In this document: positions 8,984 through 19,300 of the stretch, one piece after another | How the letters are laid out: each line of letters begins with the position of its first letter | Position numbering within the stretch: position 1 is the first letter of the stretch | Origin: an uncultured Pirellulaceae bacterium | GTDB taxonomy: Bacteria; Planctomycetota; Planctomycetia; Pirellulales; Pirellulaceae | Reading direction: 5' to 3' | Length of the DNA: 64,000 nucleotides | Assembly: GCA_938083195.1 (NCBI GenBank) | Contig: CALKCK010000011.1 | Location: forward strand, 1 to 64,000 | Program-made: the position numbers and the translations under genes | Notes under the pieces: model-generated | Database searches by the model: none | Told to the model about the DNA's origin: nothing | Seen by the model: the letters and a program-made list of their open reading frames with translations, nothing else

Positions 8984-10783
8984 TCAAAACAGCAGGATCG
9001 CGACCGAGAATGAAATTGCCGAAATGCAGGCACTAATCATCGCGAATGAAAATCGCATCCATGAAGAGGTTAGAGCTAACAAGGGCAGGAGAGTGGTCGA
9101 CACGAAGGCGATGCGTCCCATCATGATCATCGGCATTCGGAATCCGACGGCATCGTAAAATAGACGTTCCAATGGCAGCCAGATAAGCCCGATCGCTGCG
9201 GCGGCAACGACTAGAGTTATCATCAGGCCAGTTTCGCCACCCATTCTGGTTTTGGAATAGGTGGAGGCTGTAAGGACTGCTGGAATGATAAATAAATAAC
9301 TGGCGCCGTTGACGTAAATCGAGGTCAAAAAACTGAGACTGATCCAGATGGAAAGAATGCCGATCAACAGGAGCTCAGGCTTCATAAGCCTTGCCGCCAT
9401 GGTTGCAATTGCCCCCGCCAATGCAAAGCCAGCCGTCCAATAACCGATGAGAACCGCTGTTGGGTTGGAAGGCCAATCGAGTTGCAAATGGTCTTCTAGG
9501 CGAACCAGCTTTTGTAATTCGAAAGTGACGACGTATGTCAGGGCAATGGCTGCAGCGGGAATCATCAGATTCGCGGCCGGAATTAGAACTGCTCGTGGAG
9601 TGAACGACGAAGCATCAATTTGGGCCTGCGGTGGATTCTTGATTCGCATCACGATTGAAAACGCGAATAGAAATAACGCCAGCCCAGCAATGTAGATAGA
9701 CCAAGTCGCAGGCCAACGGATAATCAGTTTTCCAAAAAGATCAAAATAGACCGCTTCGTTTGTGATTGTGGGAGGCGGCGAATCGAATTGTTCAATCTGT
9801 GAGGAATTGAGCAGTGCGCGGGTCAAGCCAAGAGCGTTGTTGCCGTGATGCTGCATGCTTCCGAGGTCAAGATTTTCAAAATTGTCCTCTGCCGTATGAT
9901 AAAATTTGACGTTGCCGATATAGGCAAAGTTGTAGCCATGCATGCCCGCCCGCTTGAAAATTGAAAAATCTGTATCCCGAGGCAAGCGTTTGTAGATTTC
10001 GTAAAAGAGCGAGGATGCAAACTTTGGGCCATTAATTCTATTGAAAACCGTCATTAAGTCGTAGCTCTGAAGGCTGGTTTCAAACATGCAGCTAGGGCCG
10101 GTGGTTCCACGGGCCTCGAGGTTAATCACAATCCCAATTTGCTGTGCAAGTGGATGTTCGTCGACAAACATTCTGGCACCCAGTAATCCGAATTGGGCAT
10201 TGGGATTTCGTTCCTCACCATCAGTGATTAAGAAAATAACCTCTCGATCAGCAGGAGCTTTGCTCGCAAGGATTCTTGCGATTTCCAATAGCGAGGCGAC
10301 GGCAACGCCGTCGTCACTAACCCCGGGGCCGCTGGTTACCGAGTCGTAGTGCGCCACCAAAAGCATCGGTTTTTTGTTTTCAGCCGCTGGTACGGTGCGA
10401 ATTCTTCTCGCGATGATGTTGGTCAGTTCAATTTCAATCTGGGCAGGCACAACGAGTGGGTTCAGGCGGGGTACCGAGACAACGCCGTGTTGGAGTTCGA
10501 CCGCGTATCCCAAGGCTTCAAACTGGGATGTGATTTTTTCACGAACCTGTTGGTGAGCGCGACTTCCTGGAGGGTGGGGGATCGTGTCATCAATAATGTT
10601 TTTAAGGATTCGGTTAGCTCGCTCCGCGGAAAAGCTATCCTCGGAAATAGAATTGGGCAGCGGAGCGGGAGGGCGATAGGCAGCAACGCTGGCGAGAGCG
10701 ACCGCGCTCCAAATTATGATTGATGTGATTAGAGGCCAGGAGGCAGTTTGTCGAATTTCAGATGGTGTTGGAGCAATGGGCAC
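8984..10783 (-). CDS. M28 family zinc peptidase with C-terminal membrane domain
   Basis: 599 residues. An N-terminal membrane anchor (about 17-36) precedes an M28 aminopeptidase domain with the expected metal ligands: His145 in VAHYDSV, Asp157 in GVSDDGVA (bridging), Glu190 and Glu191 in TDGEE, Glu in NLEARG and His in FYHTAEDNFENLD. The C-terminal third contains about seven hydrophobic helices, the layout of the ERMP1 / Fxna-like branch of M28 rather than soluble aminopeptidases. The catalytic domain should face the periplasm. The start codon lies 3 nt after the stop of tadA, so the two are very probably cotranscribed. The 3' end faces the SecA-like gene across 40 bp. Confidence 0.9.
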   Translation of the reverse strand: MPIAPTPSEIRQTASWPLITSIIIWSAVALASVAAYRPPAPLPNSISEDSFSAERANRILKNIIDDTIPHPPGSRAHQQVREKITSQFEALGYAVELQHGVVSVPRLNPLVVPAQIEIELTNIIARRIRTVPAAENKKPMLLVAHYDSVTSGPGVSDDGVAVASLLEIARILASKAPADREVIFLITDGEERNPNAQFGLLGARMFVDEHPLAQQIGIVINLEARGTTGPSCMFETSLQSYDLMTVFNRINGPKFASSLFYEIYKRLPRDTDFSIFKRAGMHGYNFAYIGNVKFYHTAEDNFENLDLGSMQHHGNNALGLTRALLNSSQIEQFDSPPPTITNEAVYFDLFGKLIIRWPATWSIYIAGLALFLFAFSIVMRIKNPPQAQIDASSFTPRAVLIPAANLMIPAAAIALTYVVTFELQKLVRLEDHLQLDWPSNPTAVLIGYWTAGFALAGAIATMAARLMKPELLLIGILSIWISLSFLTSIYVNGASYLFIIPAVLTASTYSKTRMGGETGLMITLVVAAAAIGLIWLPLERLFYDAVGFRMPMIMMGRIAFVSTTLLPLLALTSSWMRFSFAMISACISAISFSVAILLF

Positions 10784-10786
10784 GAT

Positions 10787-11263
10787 TTATTTTTTTCCCA
10801 GTTGGCGTTTCGATTGGAAAAAATTGGTGAGAATCATTCCGCATTGGGGGCCGAGGATTCCTGGGATGACCTCGGCTTGATGATTAGTGCGTGGGTCTGT
10901 CAGCAATTCATAAAGGGAATGAACCGCTCCTCCTTTGGGGTCAGATGCTCCGAAAACCACTGTAGGAATTCGTGCCTGAATAATGGCTCCTGCACACATC
11001 GGACAGGGTTCTAGTGTCGCATAGAGCACGCAATCCTCGAGTCGCCAATCACCAACGGCTTCAGCTGCCTGAGTAATTGCCAGCATTTCCGCATGAGCGG
11101 TAGGGTCTCTCAGTTGTTGGCAGAGATTATGTGCGGAGCCAATAATTCGTTGGCCTTTTACGATTACAGCACCCACGGGGACTTCGTCGAGTTGACTCGC
11201 CGCGAGTGCCTGGTCGAACGCGAGCTTCATGAAATGCTCGTGAGGGAATATCTCAAGGTTCAT
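10787..11263 (-). CDS. tadA: tRNA adenosine(34) deaminase TadA
   Basis: 158 residues, normal for the family. The zinc / proton-shuttle motif HAE (57-59, in TAHAEMLAI) and PCPMC (86-90, in TLEPCPMCAGAII) are intact, as is the FGASDPKGGAVHSL segment typical of TadA. It deaminates A34 to inosine in tRNA-Arg(ACG), allowing CGN decoding. A guanine deaminase is less likely because of the TadA-type C-terminus. It lies between a DUF1080 gene 67 bp upstream and the M28 peptidase 3 bp downstream on the same strand. Confidence 0.93.
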   Translation of the reverse strand: MNLEIFPHEHFMKLAFDQALAASQLDEVPVGAVIVKGQRIIGSAHNLCQQLRDPTAHAEMLAITQAAEAVGDWRLEDCVLYATLEPCPMCAGAIIQARIPTVVFGASDPKGGAVHSLYELLTDPRTNHQAEVIPGILGPQCGMILTNFFQSKRQLGKK

Positions 11264-11330
11264 AACTGTTCTTCAATAATTGAAATATTGCTGGGAAGGC
11301 TCTTGCGAATTATTCTCTTCTGACTGTTCT

Positions 11331-12104
11331 TTATTTTTTTGGTGGGAGCGGAGCAAATTTTCGAAGTTGGATGTTTTTGTATTCGGCAACGGTCATGAAG
11401 CTGCATAGCCCCAAGGGCTTGCAGAGAGTGGTGTCTCCTCGAAGTGATATTTTTTTTCCTTTGATGTTTTTATCGACAACTTTTTCGTCGTCGATCCAGA
11501 CTTGGATTGTCTCGGGTTGTACGCGAACTTTTATTTTATACCACTGCTCCTTTTCAAATTTTAAATAAGAGCAGGTGTCGTTGCGGGAAGCATCTTGATC
11601 GTCAATGCAGGATAAGCCAACGGTTGAGCCTCCCCAACCGCCGACAATTAAGGTGCAATGGGAGTCAGCCACGGGGAAGGTCAGGCCGCAGAAAAAATCT
11701 ATCCCATCTGTTTTTCTGGCCTCTAACGAAATTTCGTAATTAGTTTTTGGCAGGTCATCTCGGGTTGAGCTTAATCCAGTAAAGGGATCTCCGGCCTGAA
11801 GTTCAATTTTTCCGTCCTTGATCTCGCAGTCTCCCTGTCCCCCGAATTCGATGGTTTCCCAGCCCTCGAGTGATTTTCCGTCAAATAGCGATTTCGGTTT
11901 GGAAGTCCATTGAGGTTCCGATGGCTTCTTCTTCTCCGAAGGTTCTTGTGTTTTGACTGCGGATTGAGTTGGGTTTTGCAGGGTTTGTGAAAGGGAGGGG
12001 GCGATCGCCGGGTTGTTGACCGCTGGTTCGGTACCCCGAATGCTGCCGCAGGTTATCAGTAGGAACGCGATACAAAGTGGAGAAAAGGCTCGAGTGAAAT
12101 TCAT
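11331..12104 (-). CDS. secreted DUF1080 (3-keto-disaccharide hydrolase fold) protein
   Basis: 257 residues with a signal peptide (about 1-24, ending CGSIRG). A Pro/Ser/Lys-rich linker follows (about 30-66), then one DUF1080 domain beginning at LFDGKSLEGWETIEFGG, the usual opening phrase of the family, with a concanavalin-like beta-sandwich up to the C-terminus (KNIQLRKFAP). Members bind or cleave sugars; some are annotated as 3-keto-glycoside hydrolases. Which applies here cannot be seen. The periplasm is the expected place. It is the likely first gene of the run DUF1080-tadA-M28 peptidase and diverges from rbgA across 195 bp. Confidence 0.88.
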   Translation of the reverse strand: MNFTRAFSPLCIAFLLITCGSIRGTEPAVNNPAIAPSLSQTLQNPTQSAVKTQEPSEKKKPSEPQWTSKPKSLFDGKSLEGWETIEFGGQGDCEIKDGKIELQAGDPFTGLSSTRDDLPKTNYEISLEARKTDGIDFFCGLTFPVADSHCTLIVGGWGGSTVGLSCIDDQDASRNDTCSYLKFEKEQWYKIKVRVQPETIQVWIDDEKVVDKNIKGKKISLRGDTTLCKPLGLCSFMTVAEYKNIQLRKFAPLPPKK

Positions 12105-12263
12105 AATGAACGAGATTTTCTTTTGCTGGGTCCCCGCGTTTAACAGGGATTCGGTCTGGCTAATTGGAAATACGGCTAACGCTCAATATAACCGCGAGTT
12201 TCGCCTGTGAAAACCGAATATTGAGGAAGTCGGTGGGAGTCCTGTGAGAAATCAGATTTGCGA

Positions 12264-12269
12264 TATAAT
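12264..12269 (+). promoter_or_regulatory. candidate -10 element for rbgA
   Basis: A perfect TATAAT lies 30 bp ahead of the rbgA start codon, in the divergent spacer from the DUF1080 gene. No strong -35 is visible at 16-18 bp, so this is a weak promoter call. Confidence 0.35.
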
Positions 12270-12299
12270 GAATAAAAAATCTAATGGAAAGTTGATCCG

Positions 12300-13256
12300 A
12301 TGCAGATTCAGTGGTTCCCCGGGCATATGCACAAGGCACGGGTTCAAATTAAGGAAACCCTTCCCAAGGTAGACCTTGTCATCGAGGTGCTTGATGCTCG
12401 AATTCCCTACAGCAGTGAGAATCCGATGCTGGCTGAATTAAGGGGGAACAAACCTTGTTTGAAAATTTTAAACAAGGCTGACTTGGCAGATCCAGAGTTA
12501 GTAAAGGTTTGGTTAAGGTTTTTTGATAAACAAAAAGGAATCAAAGCCCGGCCAACGACCACGGAAGATCGAGGGTCGATTCGTCAGTTGACTCCGCTGA
12601 TGTCACAGATGCTTCCTGAGAAAGGAGAGGGGAAGACGATCACAACGATGATTGCTGGAATCCCCAATGTTGGCAAATCCACGATCATCAATATTCTTGC
12701 GAATAAAAAAGTTGCTAAAACGGGGAATGAACCGGCGGTGACCAAGGGACAACAGCGGATCAATATTGGTGACGGTGTCACTTTGTTAGATACCCCCGGT
12801 GTTCTTTGGCCGAATGTTGAAAATATCTACAGCGGTTATCGGTTGGCAACAATTGGTTCGATCAAAGAAACGGCAATGGATTATGCAGATGCGGCATTCT
12901 TTTCCGCTGAATTTATGCTTCAACATTACCAATCGCGACTGATGGAACGTTATGGAATGGAGACCATTCCAGCCTCGGCGATGGATTTCATTGAGGAATT
13001 AGGAAGGAAACGCGGTTGTTTAAGAAAAGCTGGGGTTGTCGACATCGACCGTGCTTCGAAAATCTTTGTAACCGAATTAAGAGCTGGGAAGTTAGGTGCG
13101 TTGACGCTTGAGACACCGGAGATGATGGTGTTTGAAAAAGCGGCGACAGCCGATCGTATTGCTGCAAAGGAAAAAGACAAAGCCGTTAAAGCAAAGAAAA
13201 GAAAAGTTGCGTTCAAAGAAAAGAATCAAGCGAAGAATCGTAAGCGGAATCGCTGA
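12300..13256 (+). CDS. rbgA: ribosome biogenesis GTPase YlqF / RbgA
   Basis: 318 residues. The protein starts with the family signature QWFPGHMHKA. GTPase motifs come in circularly permuted order: G4 NKAD (about 58-61), G1 GIPNVGKST (about 120-128), G3 DTPGV (about 164-168). The C-terminal part from about 240 is the RNA-binding region typical of RbgA, ending in a long Lys/Arg-rich tail. It acts in late 50S subunit assembly in the cytoplasm. A possible GGAAAG Shine-Dalgarno precedes the ATG. The next gene starts 143 bp downstream on the same strand. Confidence 0.95.
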   Translation: MQIQWFPGHMHKARVQIKETLPKVDLVIEVLDARIPYSSENPMLAELRGNKPCLKILNKADLADPELVKVWLRFFDKQKGIKARPTTTEDRGSIRQLTPLMSQMLPEKGEGKTITTMIAGIPNVGKSTIINILANKKVAKTGNEPAVTKGQQRINIGDGVTLLDTPGVLWPNVENIYSGYRLATIGSIKETAMDYADAAFFSAEFMLQHYQSRLMERYGMETIPASAMDFIEELGRKRGCLRKAGVVDIDRASKIFVTELRAGKLGALTLETPEMMVFEKAATADRIAAKEKDKAVKAKKRKVAFKEKNQAKNRKRNR

Positions 13257-13399
13257 TTGCAACTGTTCTTTGCTCGGAAATTGAAGGAACTGGTTTGCGG
13301 AAAACGAAGCATTTTCAGCGTCGTGACCTAACGTGTCACTCTGGGTGCGTAGACTGACGTGACTAAATAATAAAAAAGCCTCCGAGGGATTGGACTTAC

Positions 13400-16378
13400 G
13401 TGTCGAACCAAAAATCTGTCTCCGAAACCGATGGGATTCCTGCGGATCTCCGTGTGTTTTTGGGTTTTGAAAAACCACCTCTGGTAACTGCGGCTGAGTG
13501 GTTGCTGAACCGTTTTCGTTTCGAATTGCACGGTGAAAATCGGTTCGACCTATCGAACGTGATCGTGGTTGTCCCGACGATGCGAGCCCAGAATCGCCTA
13601 CTTCAACTGTTGGTAAAACAAGTGGGAGGATTGGCGGGCCTGTTTACGCCACCTCGGATTACGACGCTCGGGCAATTGCCTGAGTTTTTGTATAAGGCGG
13701 CGAAGCCATTGGCATCTGAGCTGACGCAGCAGATTGCTTGGACAAAAGTGTTGGAGCAGTCCTCTAAATCTCAGATTGAGTGTTTGACGGGACGAGATGA
13801 TATCGAGGATGGTTATGATTGGAGACCGATGGCGACTCTTGTTTCGAGTCTCCATGCGAGGTTGGCTAACGATATTTGGAGTTTCAATAGTGTCTCGCGA
13901 GAAGTTAAGAATTACAAAGGGTTTCTAAAGGAAGAGGCTGCTCGTTGGGATGTTCTTAGCGATCTGCAAAAGCGATATTATAAAATTCTGGGCGAGGTTG
14001 AGTTGTGGGATAAGCAAGCTGCTCGCAATTATGCGGCGGCTGGTTTGATGAAAGCGAATGAGATTCGCTGCCAAACGGATTTTGACATCGTCCTAGTTGG
14101 GACCGCTGATATCAACCGTTCTGTAGCTGAGATGTTGCGACAGATCCGGACATTAAATTCACAACAGGTTTCGGTTTTGGTTGCTGCGCCGAATTCGATG
14201 GCTGATGCCTTCGATGAGATCGGTTCTCTGGAAACCAATTACTGGGTTGACCACAACGTAGACTTTGCCGATGAGAAGATACTTGTTGCCGATCAGCCTG
14301 CTGATCAGGCAGATGGAGCTGCGAGCTTTATTACAAATCAAGCGTTCGAGTTGACTGCTGATGAGATTACGATTGGTGTTCCCGATCCAACGATTATCCC
14401 TCAATTAGAACGGACTCTCAGTTCGCTTCAGCTGAAACATCGTAACCTTGCTGGCGTTGAATTGACTCACACCGGTCCGGTGCGATTATTGTTGGCGTGT
14501 CGTGATTATCTCGATAGCCAAAGTTATGCAAATTTTGCTGCTTTGGTTCGGCATCCTGATTTGTACCGCTGGCTTTGCGTCAAAGCAAAGGATGACGGCT
14601 GGCTCCAGTCGCTGAATGATTATCAAAATAACAATCTCCCGAGTTTGTTGAAATTATTAGACGTGGATGCATTTGGCAGCCCCGAATTGATTTCTAAAAC
14701 CTTCGATCCAACAGACGATGGAGCCCAAAAGCGTGCTGCTCGACTTGCCGAGTCAACGCAGATCCTTAATCGAGTACACAAAGCATTGTCGGATTTGTTA
14801 GGTACTTTTACGGGTGGTGAGGAAGCCAAGGTGTTGCCGATTCGAGAGTGGGCTGCACCCTGGATTGAATTACTTCAACAGATTTATGGCGACCGCGAAT
14901 TTGATCGTCAAGATGTCGTTGGCCTCAAAACGCTACGGGCTTGCGAGGCCGTTTGTGTCGCGCTTGCCAGTCAGCATGAAGTTCCTGAACAATTTGGGAC
15001 TCAGGTGGCGGCGAATGAATCTCTTGATTGGGCATTAGAAGCTGCTGCTGAACATCGGGTGGTTGAGTCACCTGATCCCGAGGCAATTGAACTGGCGGGG
15101 TGGCTTGATTTGGCGCTGGATGATGCACCGGTCATGGTGATCACCAGTGTGAACGACGAGTATGTTCCCACTTCCGAGGTTGGGCACCAATTTCTTCCCA
15201 ATGAACTGTGTAAGGAATTGAAAATTCTCGATAATGACCGCCGGTACGCACGTGACGCCTACGCTTTAACGGTGATTTCATCGGTCAGAGAGGATTTCCT
15301 GTTGATCACTGGGCGCAGGGCCAGCAGCGGCGAGCCGAGGCGGCCCAGCCGATTGCTGTTCACCGATCCACTGACTTCGGCTCGACGGGCGAAGGCATTT
15401 TTTGATTATGGTGGAAATTCGGAATCGAGGCTTTGGATTACTTCGCAATCTGATTTTCCGGATACGCAACAAATAGAAATTCCTGTTCCTAACGAGGCGG
15501 TTCCAAAAAATATATCGGTAACAAAATTTAAGGACTTCATTCAGTGTCCTTATCGTTTTTACTTAAAACATATTATGCGATTGCAAGCTACCGATGATGA
15601 TTGGCGCGAACTCAGTGGCGGTACATTCGGAGACTTGGCTCACAATGTTCTCGAAGCATTTGGGAAAAGCGATGTGCGTGATACGACCGATGAAACGCGG
15701 ATTCGAGAATTTCTCTTTGATAAACTAAATGAAATGGTGACGTTTCAATTTGCGGGCTCTCAATTGCCGGCAGTTCGTATCCAGGTTGAGCAGTTGCGGT
15801 TGAGATTCGAACGATTTGCTCAAGAGCAAGCGAAAGTGCGGCGCGATGGATGGCGGATCGTTAGTACCGAAGAGCATTTATTTCACAATTTTGACGTCGA
15901 TGGAACCCCGTTCGTAATCAATGGAAAAATTGATCGTGTGGACCAGCACGAGATCTCCGGGCAGGTTGCAGTTTGGGATTATAAAACGTCGGATCGAGGA
16001 GATCCTCCCGAAAAAGTTCACTACGCAAAACGCAAACAGGAGTGGAAGGATCTTCAACTACCGCTCTACCGGCATCTTGTCAAAGAAGTATCTGCGGTGG
16101 AGGGAGCGGATTTTTCGAAGGTTGCGATGGGCTACGTGTTGCTTGCTAAGAACTTAGATGAGGTCGGGTTTCATTCCGCTGAGTGGGAGCCAGAGGTTCT
16201 GGCAACGGCCGATGAGAAGGCCCGGGAGATTATTCGGAGGATTAGATTGGGTAATTACGAAATGAGTGGAAAGCCACCAATGTATTCAGAAGACTTTGCT
16301 GGTATTTGTCAGGATTTTGTATTTGAAAAGGCTGATCCACCCGGTGAGGAAAGCGTTGTGGGAGAACTGCCATGGTAG
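13400..16378 (+). CDS. AddB-like helicase-fold / PD-(D/E)XK nuclease subunit
   Basis: 992 residues from a GTG. The N-terminal half resembles an inactivated UvrD-type helicase fold as in AddB / RexB (VIVVVPTMRAQNRLLQLL near 53-70), but I find no Walker A, so it should not hydrolyse ATP. The C-terminal quarter is a RecB-type nuclease: FIQCPYRFYLKHIMRL, GTFGDLAHNVLEAFG, GKIDRVDQ and VWDYKTSD (Asp and Lys of the active site). Only two Cys sit where AddB usually has four for an iron-sulfur cluster (FIQC and GICQDF). The gene overlaps the AddA-like gene by 7 bp, so translation is probably coupled. The pair would process double-strand ends for RecA-dependent repair. Confidence 0.8.
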   Translation: MSNQKSVSETDGIPADLRVFLGFEKPPLVTAAEWLLNRFRFELHGENRFDLSNVIVVVPTMRAQNRLLQLLVKQVGGLAGLFTPPRITTLGQLPEFLYKAAKPLASELTQQIAWTKVLEQSSKSQIECLTGRDDIEDGYDWRPMATLVSSLHARLANDIWSFNSVSREVKNYKGFLKEEAARWDVLSDLQKRYYKILGEVELWDKQAARNYAAAGLMKANEIRCQTDFDIVLVGTADINRSVAEMLRQIRTLNSQQVSVLVAAPNSMADAFDEIGSLETNYWVDHNVDFADEKILVADQPADQADGAASFITNQAFELTADEITIGVPDPTIIPQLERTLSSLQLKHRNLAGVELTHTGPVRLLLACRDYLDSQSYANFAALVRHPDLYRWLCVKAKDDGWLQSLNDYQNNNLPSLLKLLDVDAFGSPELISKTFDPTDDGAQKRAARLAESTQILNRVHKALSDLLGTFTGGEEAKVLPIREWAAPWIELLQQIYGDREFDRQDVVGLKTLRACEAVCVALASQHEVPEQFGTQVAANESLDWALEAAAEHRVVESPDPEAIELAGWLDLALDDAPVMVITSVNDEYVPTSEVGHQFLPNELCKELKILDNDRRYARDAYALTVISSVREDFLLITGRRASSGEPRRPSRLLFTDPLTSARRAKAFFDYGGNSESRLWITSQSDFPDTQQIEIPVPNEAVPKNISVTKFKDFIQCPYRFYLKHIMRLQATDDDWRELSGGTFGDLAHNVLEAFGKSDVRDTTDETRIREFLFDKLNEMVTFQFAGSQLPAVRIQVEQLRLRFERFAQEQAKVRRDGWRIVSTEEHLFHNFDVDGTPFVINGKIDRVDQHEISGQVAVWDYKTSDRGDPPEKVHYAKRKQEWKDLQLPLYRHLVKEVSAVEGADFSKVAMGYVLLAKNLDEVGFHSAEWEPEVLATADEKAREIIRRIRLGNYEMSGKPPMYSEDFAGICQDFVFEKADPPGEESVVGELPW

Positions 16379-19300
16379 GTGACACCATCGAACGTGAATT
16401 AGCAGGACAGTTTCCTAATGAAGTCATTCGAGCTTCGGCAGGAACGGGAAAGACCTTTGCGCTTTCCAATCGGTATCTGAAGTTGCTGGCATCGGGAGTT
16501 GAGTGCCAGTCAATTTTGGCGACGACGTTTACAAGGAAGGGGGCGGGAGAGATTCTGGATCGAATCATTGGTCGTCTCTCGGATGCTGCGCTTGACGATT
16601 CTGCAGCGGCGAAGCTGTCGTCGGAACTTGGTTGGGAAATTAGCCAAGCGAGGGCGCGCGATATATTACATGATTTACTGGGGAATCTTCATCGATTAGA
16701 GATCAGTACGCTTGATAGTTTTTTCAACCGCGTCGCGAAAGCTTTTTCATTGGAATTGCGTCTGCCACCCAATTGGGAGATTGTTGAGGAGCAAGAAATA
16801 AATCGTATGAAAGATCAGGCGATTCAATCAGTTTTGCGAAACGATTCGGTTGTCGATCTGCTTCATATGCTTAGCAAAGGGGAAGCGACTCGCCGCGTCG
16901 CGTCGATGGTCCGAGAGACCGTGGACCAGATTTATGAGATTTATCGGGAGACCGGGCCTGACCCGTGGTCGAAAATTCCAGCTTCCGGGAAATTGTTAAG
17001 TCGTGAAGAGTTGGACGCGTTGATCCTCAGAATGGAGTCGATCGATGCAGGAGGCAAGCAGTTAACGAAACATTGGGGAGTAGTAACTGAATTCGTGAAG
17101 TTGGAAGAATGGGACAGTTTCATCGAAAATACTTCGTTCCAGAATATGCTCATGGGCGTGCCCAAGTACTCCCGGACAAAGTTGCCTGTCGAAATTGTTG
17201 AGGTTTATGAGTTACTGATTCCACATTGCCAAGCATTTGTTTCTCAGCGATTAAGGATGCAGAACGAGGCCGTCTGTAAATTGCTCGCAGCCTATGGGCA
17301 GTTGATAGAGGCTGAGAAGAACCGTACTGGTAATTTGAGATTTCAAGATGTAACTGAGCGGTTGCAGGAATTTATCGCACTGTATGATGCCGACCGGTTG
17401 TCGTTTCGTCTCGACCGTCAAGTTCATCATTTGCTTCTCGATGAGTTCCAGGACACCTCGCTTGGTCAGTGGAGTGTGATTCAACCATTCGCGAGAAAGG
17501 TTACTGAAGATTCTGATTCGCTCAAGTCATTCTTTTGTGTGGGCGACCTCAAGCAGGCAATCTTTGGGTGGCGCGGTGGAATCGCTGAGATTTTTGATTT
17601 AGTTGACCAGCAGTTGCCTAATCTTCAGCCAGATAGCCTTGCAAAAAGTTGGAGAAGTTCACAGCCGTTGATTGATATGGTCAATCAAGTTTTCATGAAT
17701 GTGAAACAGTATTCGTGTGGTGATGAGCTGATTGAAAAGGAAATTTGCCGTTGGTCCAGTAAGTTTGAAGAACACACGACCGCCCGCGACGAGTTGCGCG
17801 GTTATGTTGCCGTTGAAATGGCAGCGGACTGTCCCGAGGGTTCGAGGCGTTTTGAGGACACCAAAGACAAAATTCGCAACCAGAATATGATTCAGAGGAC
17901 GGTTAAACGAATTCAACAACTTGAAACTGACTTGCCTCCGCATCACAGCATTGGTGTGATCGCTCGGACGAACGATCAGGTGTCTGATTTGATTTTTGAG
18001 CTTCAGCAGGCTGGTGTTCCTGCCAGTGAAGAGGGAGGAGGGCGTTTGACTGATTCTGCGGCGGTAGAAGCCGTTCTGGCCGCGATGAAATTAGCAGACC
18101 ATCCCGATGATAGTATCTCACGTTTTCATCTGTCGCACTCTCCACTTGCGGATCATTTGGGATTGGTGCCTGAAACCAAGGAGACGCGGCAGAAAAATGT
18201 TGCCGCGGCAAGGGAAGCGGCGGTAGCGATTCGCGGAGAGCTAATCAACGCAGGTTATGGGCCAACCGTTGAGAAACTTGCCAAACGACTTACTGAGCAG
18301 TGCACGCGTCGTGAAATTTTCAGACTGCAACAATTGGTTCGGGTGGCTTACGATTGCCCATCGGATGATCCTCAGTGGTTGCTCCGGCCGAGCAGATTCG
18401 TCGCGTTCGTTCGGGATGAAGTTAAAGTAAGTGATCAAAGTTCAGCTCGGGTGCGCGTGATGACGGTTCATAAAGCCAAAGGCCTCGAATTCGATGCGGT
18501 GGTGCTACCGATTAGTTGTTCGTCGCGTGGTTGGGCTGGTCAGACACCTACGGTCGTGGCAGGTCGTAATGAACCGACAGCACCGATTAGCGTGGCAACG
18601 CGATATATTGGCTCAAAATTAAGAAAATTACTGCCTGACGGAATACAGGAGTTGTTTGATGACGATCGCCGGCAAACCATCCGAGAGTCGTTGTGTGTGC
18701 TTTATGTTGCGTTGACCCGAGGCGTGAATGCGACGTATGTGATTCTCTCACACGGCGCTAAGCCCGAGCACAAGTCTTCAGCGGGGATCTTACTATCGAC
18801 TCTGTGTCCATCGGTCGAACGCGCTGAAGGAGTACTTTATGAACACGGTGAAGCCGATTGGTATTCGTCTTCGAGTGAGGTGGTTGAAGCGGATTTGCAT
18901 CGTTTAGCAGCGTTCTATCCCAAGGATAATTGGCTTGCTCAAAAAGGAGTTGTCACTCCTGTGCAGCGTTCTGGGCGTGGGCAACGCCGCGTATTGCCTT
19001 CTCAAGTCGAGCGTGGTTCCAAAATAAAGGCGAATTCATTCTTTACTTCAATCTTGAATGCAAAATCTATGCAGCGGGGATCGCTGTTGCACGCTTGCTT
19101 TGAGCAGGTCGGTTGGCTCGATGAAAAGGTTCCCACTCGTGAAGAACTGGGGAATCATCTCAATGAATTGACAACCAAGTTGGTTGAGGTGGGGGGGGTG
19201 ATTGATGATTTCTTTGAAGTGCTGAAGAATGACAACATTAGTAAATTGCTGTCCCGTGGGACCTACCAAGAGTCTTACTTGATGGAGTTTGCGGGGGCAG

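Noticed and set aside
8916..9158. 80-codon ORF after the SecA-like gene
   Set aside because: It lies antisense to the C-terminal membrane part of the M28 peptidase and has no motif.
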